NCBI GenBank assembly: GCA_013396755.1
Contig: VWZF01004879.1
Coordinates: 134,169 to 198,168 of the forward strand
Reading direction: 5' to 3'
Origin: Sclerurus mexicanus
Taxonomy: Eukaryota; Chordata; Aves; Passeriformes; Furnariidae
DNA length: 64,000 nt
Positions 14,501 through 29,500 of this stretch are shown here, piece by piece (within the stretch, counting starts at the first letter, position 1; the number at the start of each line of letters is the position of its first letter). The translations under genes and the position numbers were made by a program. Below the pieces are notes generated by a model. That model was not told the DNA's origin. It did not search any database and worked only from the letters and a program-made list of their open reading frames with translations.

Positions 14501-17500
14501 CCACGGTGTGCTCCCTGCTCCCACAGCTCAGGTCCTGCCCTCCGCTTGGAAAAGCCTTTGGTTGCACACCAGGAAGGAGAGGGATGAAACCACAGCTCTC
14601 CCACTTCGTGCCCTCCTGCCAGTAGCCACGCTTTGTTAGCGTTCCAAGAGGGAACAGGGCAACTCCACAGGGCTATCCCAACGCCCAGAATCGCTCCTCG
14701 CTCTGCCTCCCACCATCCTGTCACACTCATTAACAGCCCGCCATTTAGGTCCTGGTGCAGGAGTTAATGAAGAAGCCACTTTGCAAGAGGGCAGCCTCCC
14801 CGAGCACAAAATAAATAATGGATTCAGAAACAGGCTGGAAGGGAACTGGCGCATCCTTGCAAGGTCACGCTGGAATGCATCAGTGGCTCACTGAGGCTTG
14901 GGCTCCTCTGGTAAGAAGCCTGGAGCTATTTATGACTCATGTAATTAATTAATGCTAACGGGCGTTCTGCTGCAGGCACGTGGGAGACCAAAGGGAAATA
15001 CGAAGCAAGCAGGTTAGGAAATGTGGTGGAGGTGGGAGAGAAGGATGACATTTCTTGCGGCAAGACATGCTTTGAAGTAATTACCAACAGTCCAAACAGC
15101 CAGCAGCTCCTTTGGCTACATCAGTACAAAATCAATTAGGAGCTTTAAAAACGCATCGGCTTGTATTTCCGAGAGCACCAAGAACAAGGAGTAGCCCCGG
15201 AGGAAGGGCAGTTGCATTTCTAAGCACCACAAGACTCCCTCCCCGTGAGAAACTCAGACCCCACAAACAGTGTGACCAGCAGAGGGAGCATCGTTAATGC
15301 CTTCCCGAGCACAAATGCTTTGGGACCAGGAGCACCGAGGAAGACCCACCGTTTGATCTGATGTGTCTGAAAAGCCTGAGGACAAATTTAACAGAAGCAA
15401 GAGAAAGGAGCGAAGCCGTACACCGTGAAAGTCGAGTCCCTGCAGGCACTCGGAGCTCCTGACACCCCTCCCCTTCCTGGAGCCAGCTCTCCCACACTGG
15501 GAGCTAAGCAAAACTGGCAGATCACGTCAGGAAAGGGACCACGTCTGTGGCTTTCCTGCTCCGGCTTGCAATACTGCAGTCTCACCCTTCACACTCAACA
15601 TGTGGCGACGCTGAGTCATGACACTGTGCTTGCACAGACCGTTTGAGGACAATGAGAGCTTAACCTAATTTTGTCCCTTTGTTTGTCCTCTGCACAGAGG
15701 AGATCAATCAGTTCTACTCCCTGCCTTCACATCCCGCTGCATCCAGTGCCTAATACATTATTAAAACTGTAAATACAAATAAAGTATGCCCTTTCCCTCC
15801 TCTGGGAGGACTCTAAAGTCCTTCGGGGCCATCCAGCTCCCACCCAGGCTGCATCCTCTCTCATGTCTCTTTGTTGCCAGAATATCTCCTAACCGTTCCC
15901 AAATGTATCCATGCATTGTCCTCACTCCCCCTTATCAGAGCTGCCTGCAACAAATCCTCTCACACAATGAGGATTGCAGATTTGCTTACAACCCAGTGCT
16001 GCTTCCCATTTCTGCTCCTCTGTGCATCTCTTTTCTCTCTGGACACTTGCAGGTGTCAAGCATCACAGCATCACTCAGGCAGAGCCATCTGGATGAGCAG
16101 CAGAAGCTGCCTGCATCCCAATCCTGGCTGGCAAAGCCTGAGAGGCTGCAGGATGCTCCCCTTAGAGCCTTACCCACCTCCATGGTCTGCAGGATCATGT
16201 TTTCCATGCTCTGATCACTGCCAAAGCCCTCAGATCCTGCCTGGTGGGACTCCCTACTGCTACCTGCTATTTTTATGGAGCAAACCCATGCAAATCAATA
16301 GCAGAGATTAAAAATGAGAAGAAAAGAGTAAGTGAAATGAGAGTTGGATTTAGTTTCATAAATATATATGTGGAGAACACGAGCAACAAAGTGCTTCTTT
16401 CTGGTGGGTTGAGAATCAACAAGAGCCTGAGTCTCCAGGGTAAAACAAGAGCGAAGTAAATGACAACATGAACACCCACTTAGCATTCGTGCTACATATT
16501 CCTTCTCTGAGCCTCAGCAGCTTTAGGAATGATTCTGTTAAATACTGTAATGCTCCCAATTATGAGCGATCTCGATTGTTTATTTTCTAAGCAGATTTCC
16601 CCCCCCCAGCGAAGATCCCATAAGACCAAGCAGTCTTGAAGAGGTGTTTCAACCTCTTTTGATTATACAGTATCCACAGCTGGGCCCATTTCCCTAATTG
16701 TTTCATACTGACCTTGAGGATATTTCGGCCATTAAATGACTCCCGCTCCTTGGAAGATGATTTACCAGGCATTGTGTTGTTTCGCTCTTCAGCTGTGGAG
16801 AGAAAAGCCACCACCAGAATGAGCTTCAGATGGGAGAACTCTGTGTGCTGTACTTCACCCCCCTACTCTCTCCCTCCCCAAAGTCAGCTGCCAGCTAATA
16901 AACCTAGTTCTTAGTGCAAAAAAACCCCCACTTTCACTTGGATTTTTGAAGGGAATAAGGCAAGAACTGGTGCCTCTATTGGGATCACCTATGTCAGCTG
17001 GAGGAAAGACCCTCAATCATAGCTACAGAGTGATTCTGCAGGGCTGATAGCTCCGTGCAACACACCTCTGGCTGGTTTTAATCCCACATTCTGCCATGCC
17101 AGGGTGAGAGACAGCACAGCAAGTGCTTCCATCGCCTGGAACAGCACCAAATTCCAGACCGAGCACGCCAGCACAATGCCAGGGGCGATCCGGACAGCAC
17201 CAACACAAAACTCTGCTACCTGCTCCAGGAAACACATCCACGTGGTGTGGATGCTTCTGCAGGGGTGGGCACACAGCCACACACAGACAACTCAGGATAG
17301 CAACCTGGGCCTATAGCAACTGCCAAATGCCTACATTCTGAGATCCATTTCCCCAGAGCATGTCTGGATTTTTATATAATCCCCAAGTACATGATCTGTT
17401 CTTTCCACAGGACCTCTGCTTCACTCGGTGAATATATTCAATATTCCTTTTTCATCTCCAGCATTAACTATGAAGTCCCGTTCACATCCAGCTTGCTATT

Positions 17501-20500
17501 CAAATCCTGTATGGAATATAAAGCGACTTCCATGGCTGCCTGCAGAATGCTCTCCCCATTGTGTCTGAATGCCTCACATGCCTCATGGGGCTGTGCAGAA
17601 TATAGACTCAGAATGCCAGACAGAGCTCCCAGAGAGCCACACCAGCACTCTGAGCTCATGTTTTTGGGACTCCATTTGAGAACTGAGCCCCATCTTTCCA
17701 GGGATTCTACCACCTGAGTGTGCTTATCTGATCCCAGAACCAGGTAGACCCAAAAACTGCCCAGAAAACCATGACACAAATCACCTGCTCTTATCACTGT
17801 TCACACAGAGAATCAGAGAGGCAGCAACTAGAGAATTCCCAACACAACCCATGGCACTGCACAGGGGGCACCGTGGCAGAGCACACTGGTTTGCACATGG
17901 AGAACCAGGCTGTAACACACTGCCCCTCCCCAAACATGATGCTTTTGAGGCTGCTTTATAAAGTAATGTGATAAGAACAGACTGCCAGAGCAGACAATCT
18001 CTTGGCAGAGCTGGCAGACGCCATACACTCAAGAATAGCTCATATTCAGCCTCGCAGCCGTCTGCATCTGATTTAAGGAGAAAGACACTGGAATCATGCC
18101 CCCGAAGCAATGGGCAATCTTTAACTTGACCAGAGAGGATTATGTTTTCATCTTGTTTAAAGGTCAGCACAGCACATGGAGTTGTTACCCAATTTCAATT
18201 TAATGCTGGGGCACAGAGCCCAAGGCCCCCCATGGCAGCTGAACATTCCTCCCTGGCCCAGATCCTATGAGTGCTACCGGGCGACAGGGTTTTTGAATCT
18301 GTGACTCTGCTAATTGCTTTTTCACTTTCTTCTTGGTTTTATCTCCTGACATCCCTCCACAGCCCTGTAGGTATTCCTGAGATAAGGAAAAATCACACCA
18401 CTGAAAAAGCAAACAACAAAAGCATTTCCTGAGCGGTGGGACTACTTTAAACGCATTTATCAGTAAGGATGAAGGACCTGTACGTACTTGGATCTTTCCT
18501 GAAGAGAGTGTTCATGACTGTAGCATGCAGCTTCACCCTATCCCATTCTTTAAGCATCAGGCCAGAGGCCACAAACCGCTCCACCAGCTGATCAGCGACC
18601 ATCTGCAGTCTGGGAAAGCAAAAAGAGAAAGAACAGCACCATGTAAACAAGGAGAAACCCCTGCATCATCAGCTTTTGGCTTTCCAGCCAGGAGGGCAGC
18701 AAGTGTGAAATGAAGTCTCTGCACGCACGCAGGAAAGGGAGCTAGTCCCTGATGGAAAGCAAGCAGAGACATCAAGATACAGTTCTAATGCAAAAAGTTC
18801 TGGCTGTTTTGCAAAGCTTCCTCCGTGACCGCTTCTGCTGCAAATATTCCAGGAAGAAGGGCAGATTTAGCACAGCAGAGAGCTCGTTCGCAGTGACAGA
18901 TGTTACTGGGAGCTGAAGGATGCATCTTTCTCCTGCCAGGAAACACAATGTGAATCTCCTTGCAAATGCTAAAGTCTGCAGACTCGGAGGGGCTTAGGCA
19001 CCTTGACTCCCAGAGGATCTGCTCAGGGACTGCTGGAACCTGGATGCTCTCTGTCCCACATAAGCAAACTGGTCGCTGGGCTTTAATTTCTGGGAGGGCC
19101 CAAAACGTGGTGACAGAAGGCACAAATCCAGACAGCACATCCTGGTCAATGCTCCAGCTTTGGAGCTACCGAGCACTCAGAACCAAAAGACTTACTCCCA
19201 CCTTCATGTCTTCTTCGGTCAGGGATGAAAGTGGCTGCGGCTGCTGGGATCTGCAGGCAGACCTGTCCTGGGATGAGCAGCAGGAGCAGGCAAGGGATCA
19301 GAGCAATGCACCCCCATATCCTATATCTAAAGAGCTGAAGGAACTTCCAGGCTGTTGCCATCCCCAAAAGATTTCCACAGTGCCTGAGCCTTACCAAAAG
19401 TAGCGAGGATGTGCCAGAACAAGAGCTTCCCATCCCTGAAAACAAGGCCAGAGGGTGTTAAGTCTATGCAGAGGAATCTGGGCTTCTCTCAGCACGTCCC
19501 AGGGATTAGACAGCTTTCCACTCCGTGAGGTCCCACCACTTTGGGGTCTCAGCTGCAGCAGAGCGTGGCTGCTCCGAGACTGGTCCCCAGAGCCCGGGGC
19601 TGCCACACTCTGGATGCCAGCTCTTACCCCACCACTGGTTTTGGACTGCCCCTCACAGGCTGCCTGCCCCCATGTGACTATTCCAAGACACTCAAACTAC
19701 CAATTGTCATGGCTTTCTACCATTTTCTGGCTTTACTTCAGTGATTCTTAAAATTAGCAATGACAAAGATTAAATGAATATCATTACAGACAATACTAAA
19801 ACAAATTAACAGAGAATAGCTCAAGTGAAAATGGTGCTTTATTATGTTATAAAGTTAATCAAGGAAATAAAACAAATTAGAATGAATTATAATGGAAATT
19901 ATTTGCCATGTGGGAGGCATCAGAGCATGATCCCTCTTTCAGTCTGAGCCATTATATGTGCAGAAGGGCTTGCCAACCCCTAATTCTGTCTGCAGTTATG
20001 CAAGCTAAGTCAGGATAAATCAAATCTCCTGCTTTACAGCTTAAGCTGATCAAGACCATCCAAAGATCAGGAAGGAACTCCACCCCTCAGCCACGCCAGG
20101 AACTACACAGAGCACAGGACATCTTACAAGGGACAGGAAGGCACACACCTCTCTCCAGCATGGGCTGCAGCAGTCTGATCCAGCACAGAAAGCCACGTGG
20201 CTGCTGCTCTCCTCTAATACTGGCCTTGCAGCTCAGAAACTGCTTCCCACCTGCTTTCCCCATTTCCTTGAGCAAGGCACAGCAGGTTTCAGCAGGCAAG
20301 AAGTGCAAGGAGCTGCTCAGCAACGATTTCTCTTGCGAGCCAGAAAATGAAGCAGTTTTCTGGAGAGATCACCATTTGTTTCCTCTTTATAATCACTGTT
20401 TGTCCAACATGGTGTCTGCTGGAATCTCAATGAAAGCAAAAGCTGCTCTCCATCAACACAAAATATCTCCCTTCCCCTCTGCAAAGCTAAATGTTTTTCT

Positions 20501-23500
20501 GGATGCTTGCTAACAGTTAAGGAAGTACATTAGGGGGGAAGTGCCAGATAAATTAATTTGCAGGGGAGTACAGGACTGGCCTGGGCCAAGGATTAAAACT
20601 TCAATTCCTTGGACTCCTCTGAGCCCACCACTATGCAAAAAGCACAACAAGTGTTGTGGAAGAGAAGTCTGGCAGCCTCCAGGTGCCATTCAAACCACAA
20701 GGTCCGGGTTTGGTCAAAACCTCAGTTAACAGGTCTCTGTGAAGGACAGAGGAGACATCAGCCCTTTCCCAGCTTCTCTCCCCTGCCCAGAGCAGCTCTG
20801 CCACCTCTGATGCACATCAGCACTTTCTCTGGCATTATGGCTAAGTGGGTTCCCAGTAGAAGGGATCCAGCTGGCATCTGAAACAGACCATGGTGCTAGT
20901 ACCAACAACTCAAGCTGTCCCCAGAGGCAGGCAGGCATCACAATCAATTTGGGCCCCACTGATGCTCTACAGGATCCTCTACCTGTTCCTCAGACACCCA
21001 GATGCAAGCAGGTTCAGAGAACCCCAGGGCTCGGTGACTCAGGAGAACAGGCTCATATCTCGCTCTCAGAGCTGGTATTTTAGATGCTCTCTACAACAAA
21101 CCCACAGAAGGGCATTTGGGTCATGCAGAGTCTGCCTCCATCTCATTTTTCCAAGTACTTCTGCCTTCTTCCTCCCTGTGCTCCGTTTCCTGGCTGATCT
21201 CTAGCTTGCCCTGGTTCTCCACCCGCCCTGTTTGTTTTATCTCACCTCTTTCAGGGTAGGACAGACTTCAAAGTGGAAGTCAAGAAAAGGAAACGATTTC
21301 AATTCCTACTGCCTCCCAGCAATTCTTACATTTTTCATTTTCCCACCCATTTCCTTATCCCACTTCCGATCTCTTACTTCAACATGGCTTCCAAAGTGTG
21401 GTTTTAAGCAGGTGGCCCCCCCATCTCCTCGGCCCTCAAGGAAAGGAGATGCCAGAACATATCCCTTCCTCCCTGAGCCAGTCCCTGCTCACAGCCTCCC
21501 TCCTCCAGCTGCTCTGTTCTGTGCTCCTCTGCTAGTTCCTGCTATCCTCTGGCAAAGGGAACAGACAACAAAAGGGCAGCACTGTCAGGAAAAGAGAAGG
21601 CTGAGGCTTAGAGAGAGGAAGCTAAAGCTCTTCTGGTTAGCCCCCTTCTCTCCTTGTTAATCATAGAATCCTAGAATGGTTTGGGTTGGAAGGCACATTC
21701 AGGATCAGGGACACCCTCCACTAGACCAGATTGTTCCAAGTCCCATGCACATTTCCTCAGTCTTCTAGAAAACAGAAAAGATGGTGCTGCCACATGTGAT
21801 GTACTTGTCAAAAATGAGATGCAGGAAGGTTGTCCAGACACTGCTTGCAGAGCTAAAGCCACGAGCCACGGTGGTGAACAGCACAAACACTCACGGACAC
21901 CAACCAGGCTTCAAGATTTCACAGCAGCAGCTCAGACACTTCACACACAGCGCCTGTTCCAGGCTGCTACAGGCACACAAACCAACTCTGCAATCAAGTC
22001 ATGCTCTTCTGAGGACCTTCTGAGGTTTTAAGAATAACTAAGTGCTGCAGAGTAAGCCAGGCTGTGCAGATTAGTCTGGATTTCAGTGTGGGAACTAGAC
22101 TGCAGAGGCCAAATCGTCCTGCCTTCTAAGTCATCTCAGGAGTATCTCCTTGGCCATCTTATGCCTCTGTGAGCCGTGACTCCATTATTCAACCTGACAG
22201 ACGCTGCAGAAACAAATGACATCTTTCAGCTGCACCACCAGCGACTGATTCAAAGAGCAAACACATCACTGCCTCAACTGGTTTAGGAAGCAAGGATGAC
22301 TTCATCTCCCTGCCTGGTGGCCCCAGGACTGCGAGCAGTGCCCACCAGCTCCAGAGGGTTTCCCTGGTACACTGAGGAGGAATGAAAGAAAGGAGCACGG
22401 GGAACTCACCTGTCTGAGCCATCCTTCATGTGGACTTTGGCGTAAAGGACATCAGTCATGGCAGGGTCATCATTCATGTACTCCACTCCTGCCACCTCCA
22501 CGGTCAGGGGCTTGCCGCCAGTAATTTGGCTAAAACCCAAAAAAGCCCTTATGTTAAAAAGCAAAATGCCACATCTGCTTTTGAAATGCAACGCCCTCAT
22601 GCACACCCAAAATGTTTGGGTTTGCTAAGGGAATGTTATTAGATAGTTTTTTGCCATAGTTAGACACAAATTTGAGGTTAAAAAGGACCAAAATATTATA
22701 CAGACCACATGGAGCTTTGAACTCCACTGAGGAGTTCTTCATTTTCCTGTATCTTTCAGGCTGTTTGCACTGATAAAACCCAAACACAAAGAGGTTCCCT
22801 ACTTCCTAAAGCTCAAAAGGCTATAGTTCCTATTGTCTTACAACCTCAAGAAGTAAATTAATATAAATTCATACATTCAATGTTTCTGACACATATTAAG
22901 TCAACTTGTTGGTGTTCACAGGCCACATCAATCTCCATTTACATGTCAGAAAACCCACCAGAAGTAAATAGTACAAAATCTCATTCCAGGCTCCTGCCTT
23001 TTCCTGTGAAAAGAGCAACCATGAGTCTCCAGCTTGCTGATTTTTGCTGGGAAAGGTACATGATACAGAGCACAGTTCTAAGTACACTGAGCTGGTTTAA
23101 AATCAGCTCCAGCTCCTCTTGCAGGAAGGCAACACTGAAAATGCATGCAGGATATAATATGCACTCCCACACCTGCAAACACACAGTGAAGTGGATCTGC
23201 TTCCCAGCACACCACCTCCTTGCCTTTCCCACCAGAGCAGTGATCCCTGTGAGTAAGGGATGTCTTGTGTCTTGTTTAACACCAAGGCACTGTGGAAAGA
23301 ACAGGGAGTGTCTGGGCAGGCAGATGTAACAAACATGAGATAACAAGGTGAGCGTGACTTTGCTCTGACCTTGCTCAGTTCTGTTTGCCTCACCCTTGTG
23401 ACCGCCTTTGAGGTTTTCAGCTCAGATCCCCAGGTGGAATAAGCAAAGATTGCCAAGTGGAATGATGATTTCCCTTCCCAGTATGGTTACTGGGAGGAAT

Positions 23501-26500
23501 ACAGCAGAAATGTACTATTATGCACATCACACCCACAGCACTAAAGGTCATCTACTCTAAAAAATGGGGTCAAAAAGGTCACACCTACCTTCACAGTGCA
23601 CTGCCTGCACTCAGAAAAGGAAACGAAGGCTGATGAGGGTTTATGTGGGTGGAAAGGAGCCTAAATTAATTTTCCGAGTATATTTATTTGGGTGTGGCAG
23701 AGGAAATAATCTGAAGGTTACATTCAAGCATTGATTCCCCCTCCAATAAAGGGGAGAAAAGGTCTTCTCTGCCTCAGTTCAATCCACTTACAAGGAAGCT
23801 GGCACTTTCCAAAAATTGCAGGCAGAGCCTCCCCCTGGAAACACACTTGCATTTCTGTTCAACAGCAGAACAACTGGAGCCGTCATTTTAAAGACAGAGG
23901 CATGGATTTTGGCCGTGCATTAATTCCCACAGATATTACCTGGCACAGCATGGCCAATTCTTCACGCACCAAGGCAGCAAATAAATGAATCCGAGGGACC
24001 TCGTGCTCTGTGTGTGTGAAGGCTTGGCAGAAATAAATAAATAAACCAGTCCCCCAGGCCATCTCCAATTTCTAAGCTGAACAGAGATACGCTAATTACG
24101 GTGTCACTGGACCACATTTGCAGCTAAAGCCCTAACATCTGCAGCTCGGTGCTAACAGGCAGCGAAGGAAGCAGCAGTCCCGGAGCAGCACGGAGCGTTT
24201 CAGAGTGATTGCTCACATGGCTCATGCTGCCTTCCCTGCACACAACTCCCACACCGAGGAATGCATGTCAAGGACACCTCAGCATCTGCTCTGAGGCAGG
24301 AGGGGAGCACTGTGCCAGAGCCCACTGCAGGACACGTGGACAGGTGAGGGAGCTCAGCCCTCCCTCTGCAGCAGGCAGGGGACAGCAGCAAAACCCGCTC
24401 ACGCTGAAAGAACAGGGACACACGTAGGAAACAGAAATGAGTGGAGCGGGTTTGGGGGAGTGCTGAGGGTTTGAGCTGAGCTGCAAGATGCTCTTAGGCT
24501 CTTCGTGGCTGCTCAGTGATTTCTGCTGCTCCCTTCTGAAACGTTTCAGCCTTTTCCTAAATTTCTAGAGTTGAGAGAGACTATTGAGCTGCTTTTCTCG
24601 TTGCTGTCCCTTGTCAAAGACAGTGTGCTGCTTTCCCTCCACTCAAGCTTTTGGTGATGACATCCCTTTTGCATCACTTACTCCACAAAGTCCTCTTTGC
24701 ATTGCTGTAGGAGGCCACACGCTTTCTGGATCTCTTGGTCGTTCAGGAGCACCAGCGTCCCAAGAGTCAGGTGAAGCTTTGCAGGGTTCTGGAAGAGGCT
24801 GCTGTTGACCCCATGATCCTGCAAATCAGTCAATCCATCATACATAGGTATCTTACCTCATCCACACACAACCCCCTTCCATCACAGGGATAAATACTAC
24901 AAAGAACAGGTACCATGCCCCTGGCATCAACCCTTTTATCTCTGGTTGGGTTGGTAATGACTCGAAGTTGAGAAGAGAAACAAAATTTCCCAGGCTTTGT
25001 GAGGAAGCGAGCTCAGGCTGGCAGGTAAGGCCCAGTCCCACCACAGCTCCCTGCCTGCCTTTCCTGCTGAACAGCAGCCTGGAAGCACATTCCAACAGGC
25101 AGTAATTTGGGACCCAGGACTAGCAGCACTCACCCATACTGGGTTTTGGGAGGAGACTTCAACAGCTGTCGAAACAGCAGCTGCCAACAGCAATGAACTC
25201 AACACAAGCCAGCACAGATTTAATACTTGAGTTAAGTCCATTTCTTGTGCAATAAAACTAGAACCAGCTGTAGTGACAAGCTCTAAACGGTCTCTAAATC
25301 CTGTCTAAACACAGGTTGCACCTCACAACACAAGCACAGCTAATACCAGCTCTGATAATTACATTTTTCTTCTTCTCATGTGCCCTATAGTTTGCTTAGA
25401 TGAATTAGGTTTAAATTCCCTTTATAGGAAGAGTTGCGTGTTGTTGCTGGGGAAGAACCGTTCCCAGGTAGAGCAGTGGTTACATTCAGCTTTAAGAAAT
25501 ACACTCTTTTGTTCTAGGAAACTCTTAAAAATACCTCGAGGATGGTTAACACACCCCTATTAAAACAATTATTTCCACTTTGTGGCCATTTCCCATCAGC
25601 ACATTAAATTAATTAATTTTAACTCCAGAAGGAGCCAACCAGCCAGGCCATGGAAGCTCTTCTCCATCTGAAAAGAGTCCACTGACTAAGAATGACAGCT
25701 TTGAAGCTTCTAGCTGTGCTCCAGACTTTGAAATAAAACCTTTCAGATGTTTCAACACTGCAGTATCTCAGCCCGTCAAAAGTTTAATGCCCCACATCTC
25801 ATTCAGCACTTTTCATGCCTAATGACCACATCCAGACCCTCCTTTACAGCAGAGCTTATGGGCTGGACTAGGGACAAGCCAGGTTGCATCAGAGAGGCTG
25901 GGGGCTTGCTCCAGCAGCCCAAAAAACAAGGATGCCCCTCTCACTTCTCCCCACCTTCCCCTCCCTGCAGTAAAAGCCTTGTAATCTTCTTTTAATTCAC
26001 CCTGCTGGTAACGTGCATGACAGGACATGATTTCTCTCCATCAGCCTTTTTTCCCCCAATGAGATCCATAGTCAGAGAATATTTGGACCATCACAAAACA
26101 ACAGCTCTGGTAACAGAAACTGGGAGAAGGTTTGATTTATCCTTGCCACAGACAAACAGCCGGTGTCACTCCCACAGAGGGTGCAGATGAGGTACAGTAG
26201 CAAAGTAGTTTGCAGCTCAGGAAGACAAAGCCTCATCTTCTGCCCCAGCACAATTTGTGCTGTAAACATCAACCTGCCCCAACACCAGCACTTTCCCCTG
26301 AGCTTTCCAACCCCTCAGTGTGGGCTGAGAGCTGACAAAGCAATGACACGTCACCTCCACGAGCCACGCTACCACTGCTGGGGAGATTAGCAGGGAAGAG
26401 CGGTGCACAGTGAGCAGGCCAAGACCTAGATAATCTTCCTGGTTTACTCCCTAGCATTTCAGGCAGCTCCTAAAAACCCTGCTTACACTCCCTACTCTTT

Positions 26501-29500
26501 CACAGGCCAGCAGATCCCACTTCTCCCACACATAAAATAGATGCTGCGTCACAGGGAGCTCTCCCTTGAACAGCCAACATTCCTGCTGGTGTCTCAGCAG
26601 TCCCTCATGGCTGGATACTGCTCGCTGAGATACAAAAAGGCTGGGACCCACACTTATTCTAGTCCCAGACTATGATATGCCATCAGCAACTGCTGTGTTG
26701 CCTCACTGGAAGCCTAAAACTGTCTCTAAAAATTCACTATTCAGACTTGGGTTCTCTAAGGATGTACTGAGAGGCAGGAAGAACAATTCCTTTGCATGCC
26801 ATCTGTATACAAGGACTATCCATTTTAGCTTATGCCTCTCCCTGACACTGCCCTGTCATGGTCAAAAAAGCCCAGCTCATTTCCACTCAGCCTTAAAAAT
26901 CGTCATTTTTTCCTCCCTCATTCTAAGACTTCTCCCTTTGCTGTCCTCCTTCAGAAAATAGACAGAAAGGGTTTTATATGGAGCCTTCTTTTTGCAAAAG
27001 TTGGTCCTTCAAATGTCTGACCCTGTAGTAGGGAAACCATAAACCATAACATACTTCATGCCTTCTACATGACAAGGCAAAGGATCAGCCTCTTAGCTCT
27101 TCCTCCCTGCCTGCATCCTCTCTACTGACTTAAAAGCTTCCAGTGTTTGCAGACGGATTTATGGTTTTGGGGTTTTATTCCCTAATAGCAGGATACGGCA
27201 TGCCAGCTATATGCCCTCTGCCACCCTGATCCACAAACAAAGGAGTGAGCCAGGAAAACAGCATTTCCTCAGGATTGACTGAAGAGCTGCAGGCTCAAAA
27301 ACCCCTCCCATTCTCTGTCCCTTCCACTCGGAGACACAAGATCTCATTAGCAATGTATGATATTTACAGGTTGCCATATATTACAGCAATCATGCTGCTA
27401 TTCCCTGCTGCATCTGCAGCCTGTTCAGCCTGCAAACACTGTGTTTGCATGGCTCTCAAAGACCCAACTGTGATTTTTCACAGCAGTATTACTGCAAAGT
27501 CTCTTCCCTTTTCCACCTGCATGCTCAGACAGACGCTTCAGTTCTCCTCACTCTGACACCTACATGACTGTGTGAGGAGACTTCCAAGGTCATGCAGTCC
27601 TCCCACTGCACCACACCAGTGAAGAGCCTGTCCAGGTGAGCCACCACCCCGTATTTATATCAAATTAACCTCAAAAGAACCTCCCCTCAAGCCCTGCTCA
27701 GGACTGGCAGCCCCGACTGTACAGCATGAACAACACCTGAAGTGTTCTGTATTTCAACACAAGGTTTACCTTCTAAAAGGTTTCAGAGAAAAACACACAA
27801 AAAAACTTAGAAAGCATATACCCACCGACATAATGCTCTAAAATATAAATGAATGGTTGTCATGGTAACTGCTTCAGAGAGAAATAGAGTCCCTCACAAA
27901 TGCTCAATGGCCAGAAGAAATTCTTACACACACACGCCACCCCAGTCCTTTCCCTTCCTCACTGTTATTACCCTTCATTCGAAGACTGGAGTTTACCCAA
28001 TTCTGCAATGTTTTGCACCAGGAAGAGAAACACTCTGCCTCTGTCACTGAAACCTATTCAGACTTCTCCGGGTATCCTGAGAAATCCCATTGCTTTGGAC
28101 AAATCTGTAAGCTCTCTTATTGCTCTGCGAGGCACAGTTTTGAATTACTGTTTTTCATCACTGATGTGCTTCTAGCAGACCCTGCTGTGAGATAAAGTGG
28201 TATTAGAGTGGCATTAGCGGCTGGAGGAGTGATTGAGAGACGTATGGGGCTGCAATACACTCCTCCAACTAAGAGGCAGAAATAAATACATCCAGAAACC
28301 CTTTTGTTAATACCAGAAGGAAGGGCAGGAAAATAAAGCACTATATATTCCTAGGCTACACATATGCAACACCCCCAAGTACCTGTTACTGACTGAATCC
28401 TACATTTCAAACTGAAAATAGGAACTCTAGACCTGATGCAAGCAGTGCCAGGAACATTTCAGGCCCTTAAGGGACTCAGAGCTGCCCAGACACAGAACAA
28501 AAACTGCAGGAGAGACAGAAGGTCAGGCAAGAGGAGATAAAATGAACATCACCAGCCTGGTCTCTGCACTTCTCTGACCAAGGCTGGGTTGCTGCAGCTT
28601 TCTGGGACAAGGAGCACCTGAAGGTTTGCAGATGTTCCCAGGCAGCTCCTTCTGAATGTGATAACACTGGGGAAAGCACAGAGATAAATTTGTGAACATG
28701 TTTCTAAGGGGACGGCAGAACTCCCAGTCTGCCCAGGGACACAAACTGACACTTAGGAGTGAGCAAGAGAGGAACACTGTGACAGAGACAAGATCAGGAG
28801 AGGTTTGGAGAGGGAGTAAGACCAGCAGCTGAGGCTGGCACAGGGAGGGCTGCAGAGGTGCACCCCAAGCAGGAGGCAGGAAAGATGAGAGCTTTATAGG
28901 GAGAAGGGCTGGTGCTGACGCCAGAAACCAACAGAGGGAGCCAGGCCACCATTGACACCAGCCCGAGGTCTGGCACTCTCTGTCCAGCCAACACCTTCTC
29001 AGGCTAATGTTTCCATCCCCGTGCCTGCAGGGCTTTCCTTTAATCAAGGTGAGCTTTAATAGAGGTAGTGCTGCTGGCTAATGGGGAGAGATGATCCTCC
29101 TGGCCTGAGGAAAGGGTTTTCATGGCATCACACTGGCTAGTCCCTGTTGACCAGTTTCAGCTGTATTTAACACCAAATGGAAATCCCAGTGACAGAAAGC
29201 TCCTAAAACATCATGGAAATAAGCAGCTGGGTGGAGAAGAGGGGCTTGAACCTGAACTGCCAGGAAAGACAAGACTGCAGAGCCAGCTCAGGTCTGCTCT
29301 TGGAGATGAGACAACTGACATGCAAGTGACCACAAGAACTTGAGCAAGAACTCCTATCTCCCCAGATATCAGACAACTCACACCCACAGCATGAACACAT
29401 CGGAAAGTACACTTCTTAAGCTCTGCTGTCTGCATGATTGTACTTTCCCCTTTGCAAGGCACAAGAAGAAGTGAGGGACATGAAAGTAAGATTATGAGCC

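Larger units (their letters stand above)
2537..16712 (-). other. ASCC1: ASCC1 last intron (14.2 kb)
   Basis: This is the longest intron of the gene. It holds a CR1 fragment near 4110-4445, a (CA)10 microsatellite at 14438-14457, and poly-T or poly-A stretches near 3640, 4935, 5625 and 12245. A short segment near 10300-10400 reads like very old LINE sequence but is not convincing. I see no additional exon and no RNA gene. Confidence 0.6.
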
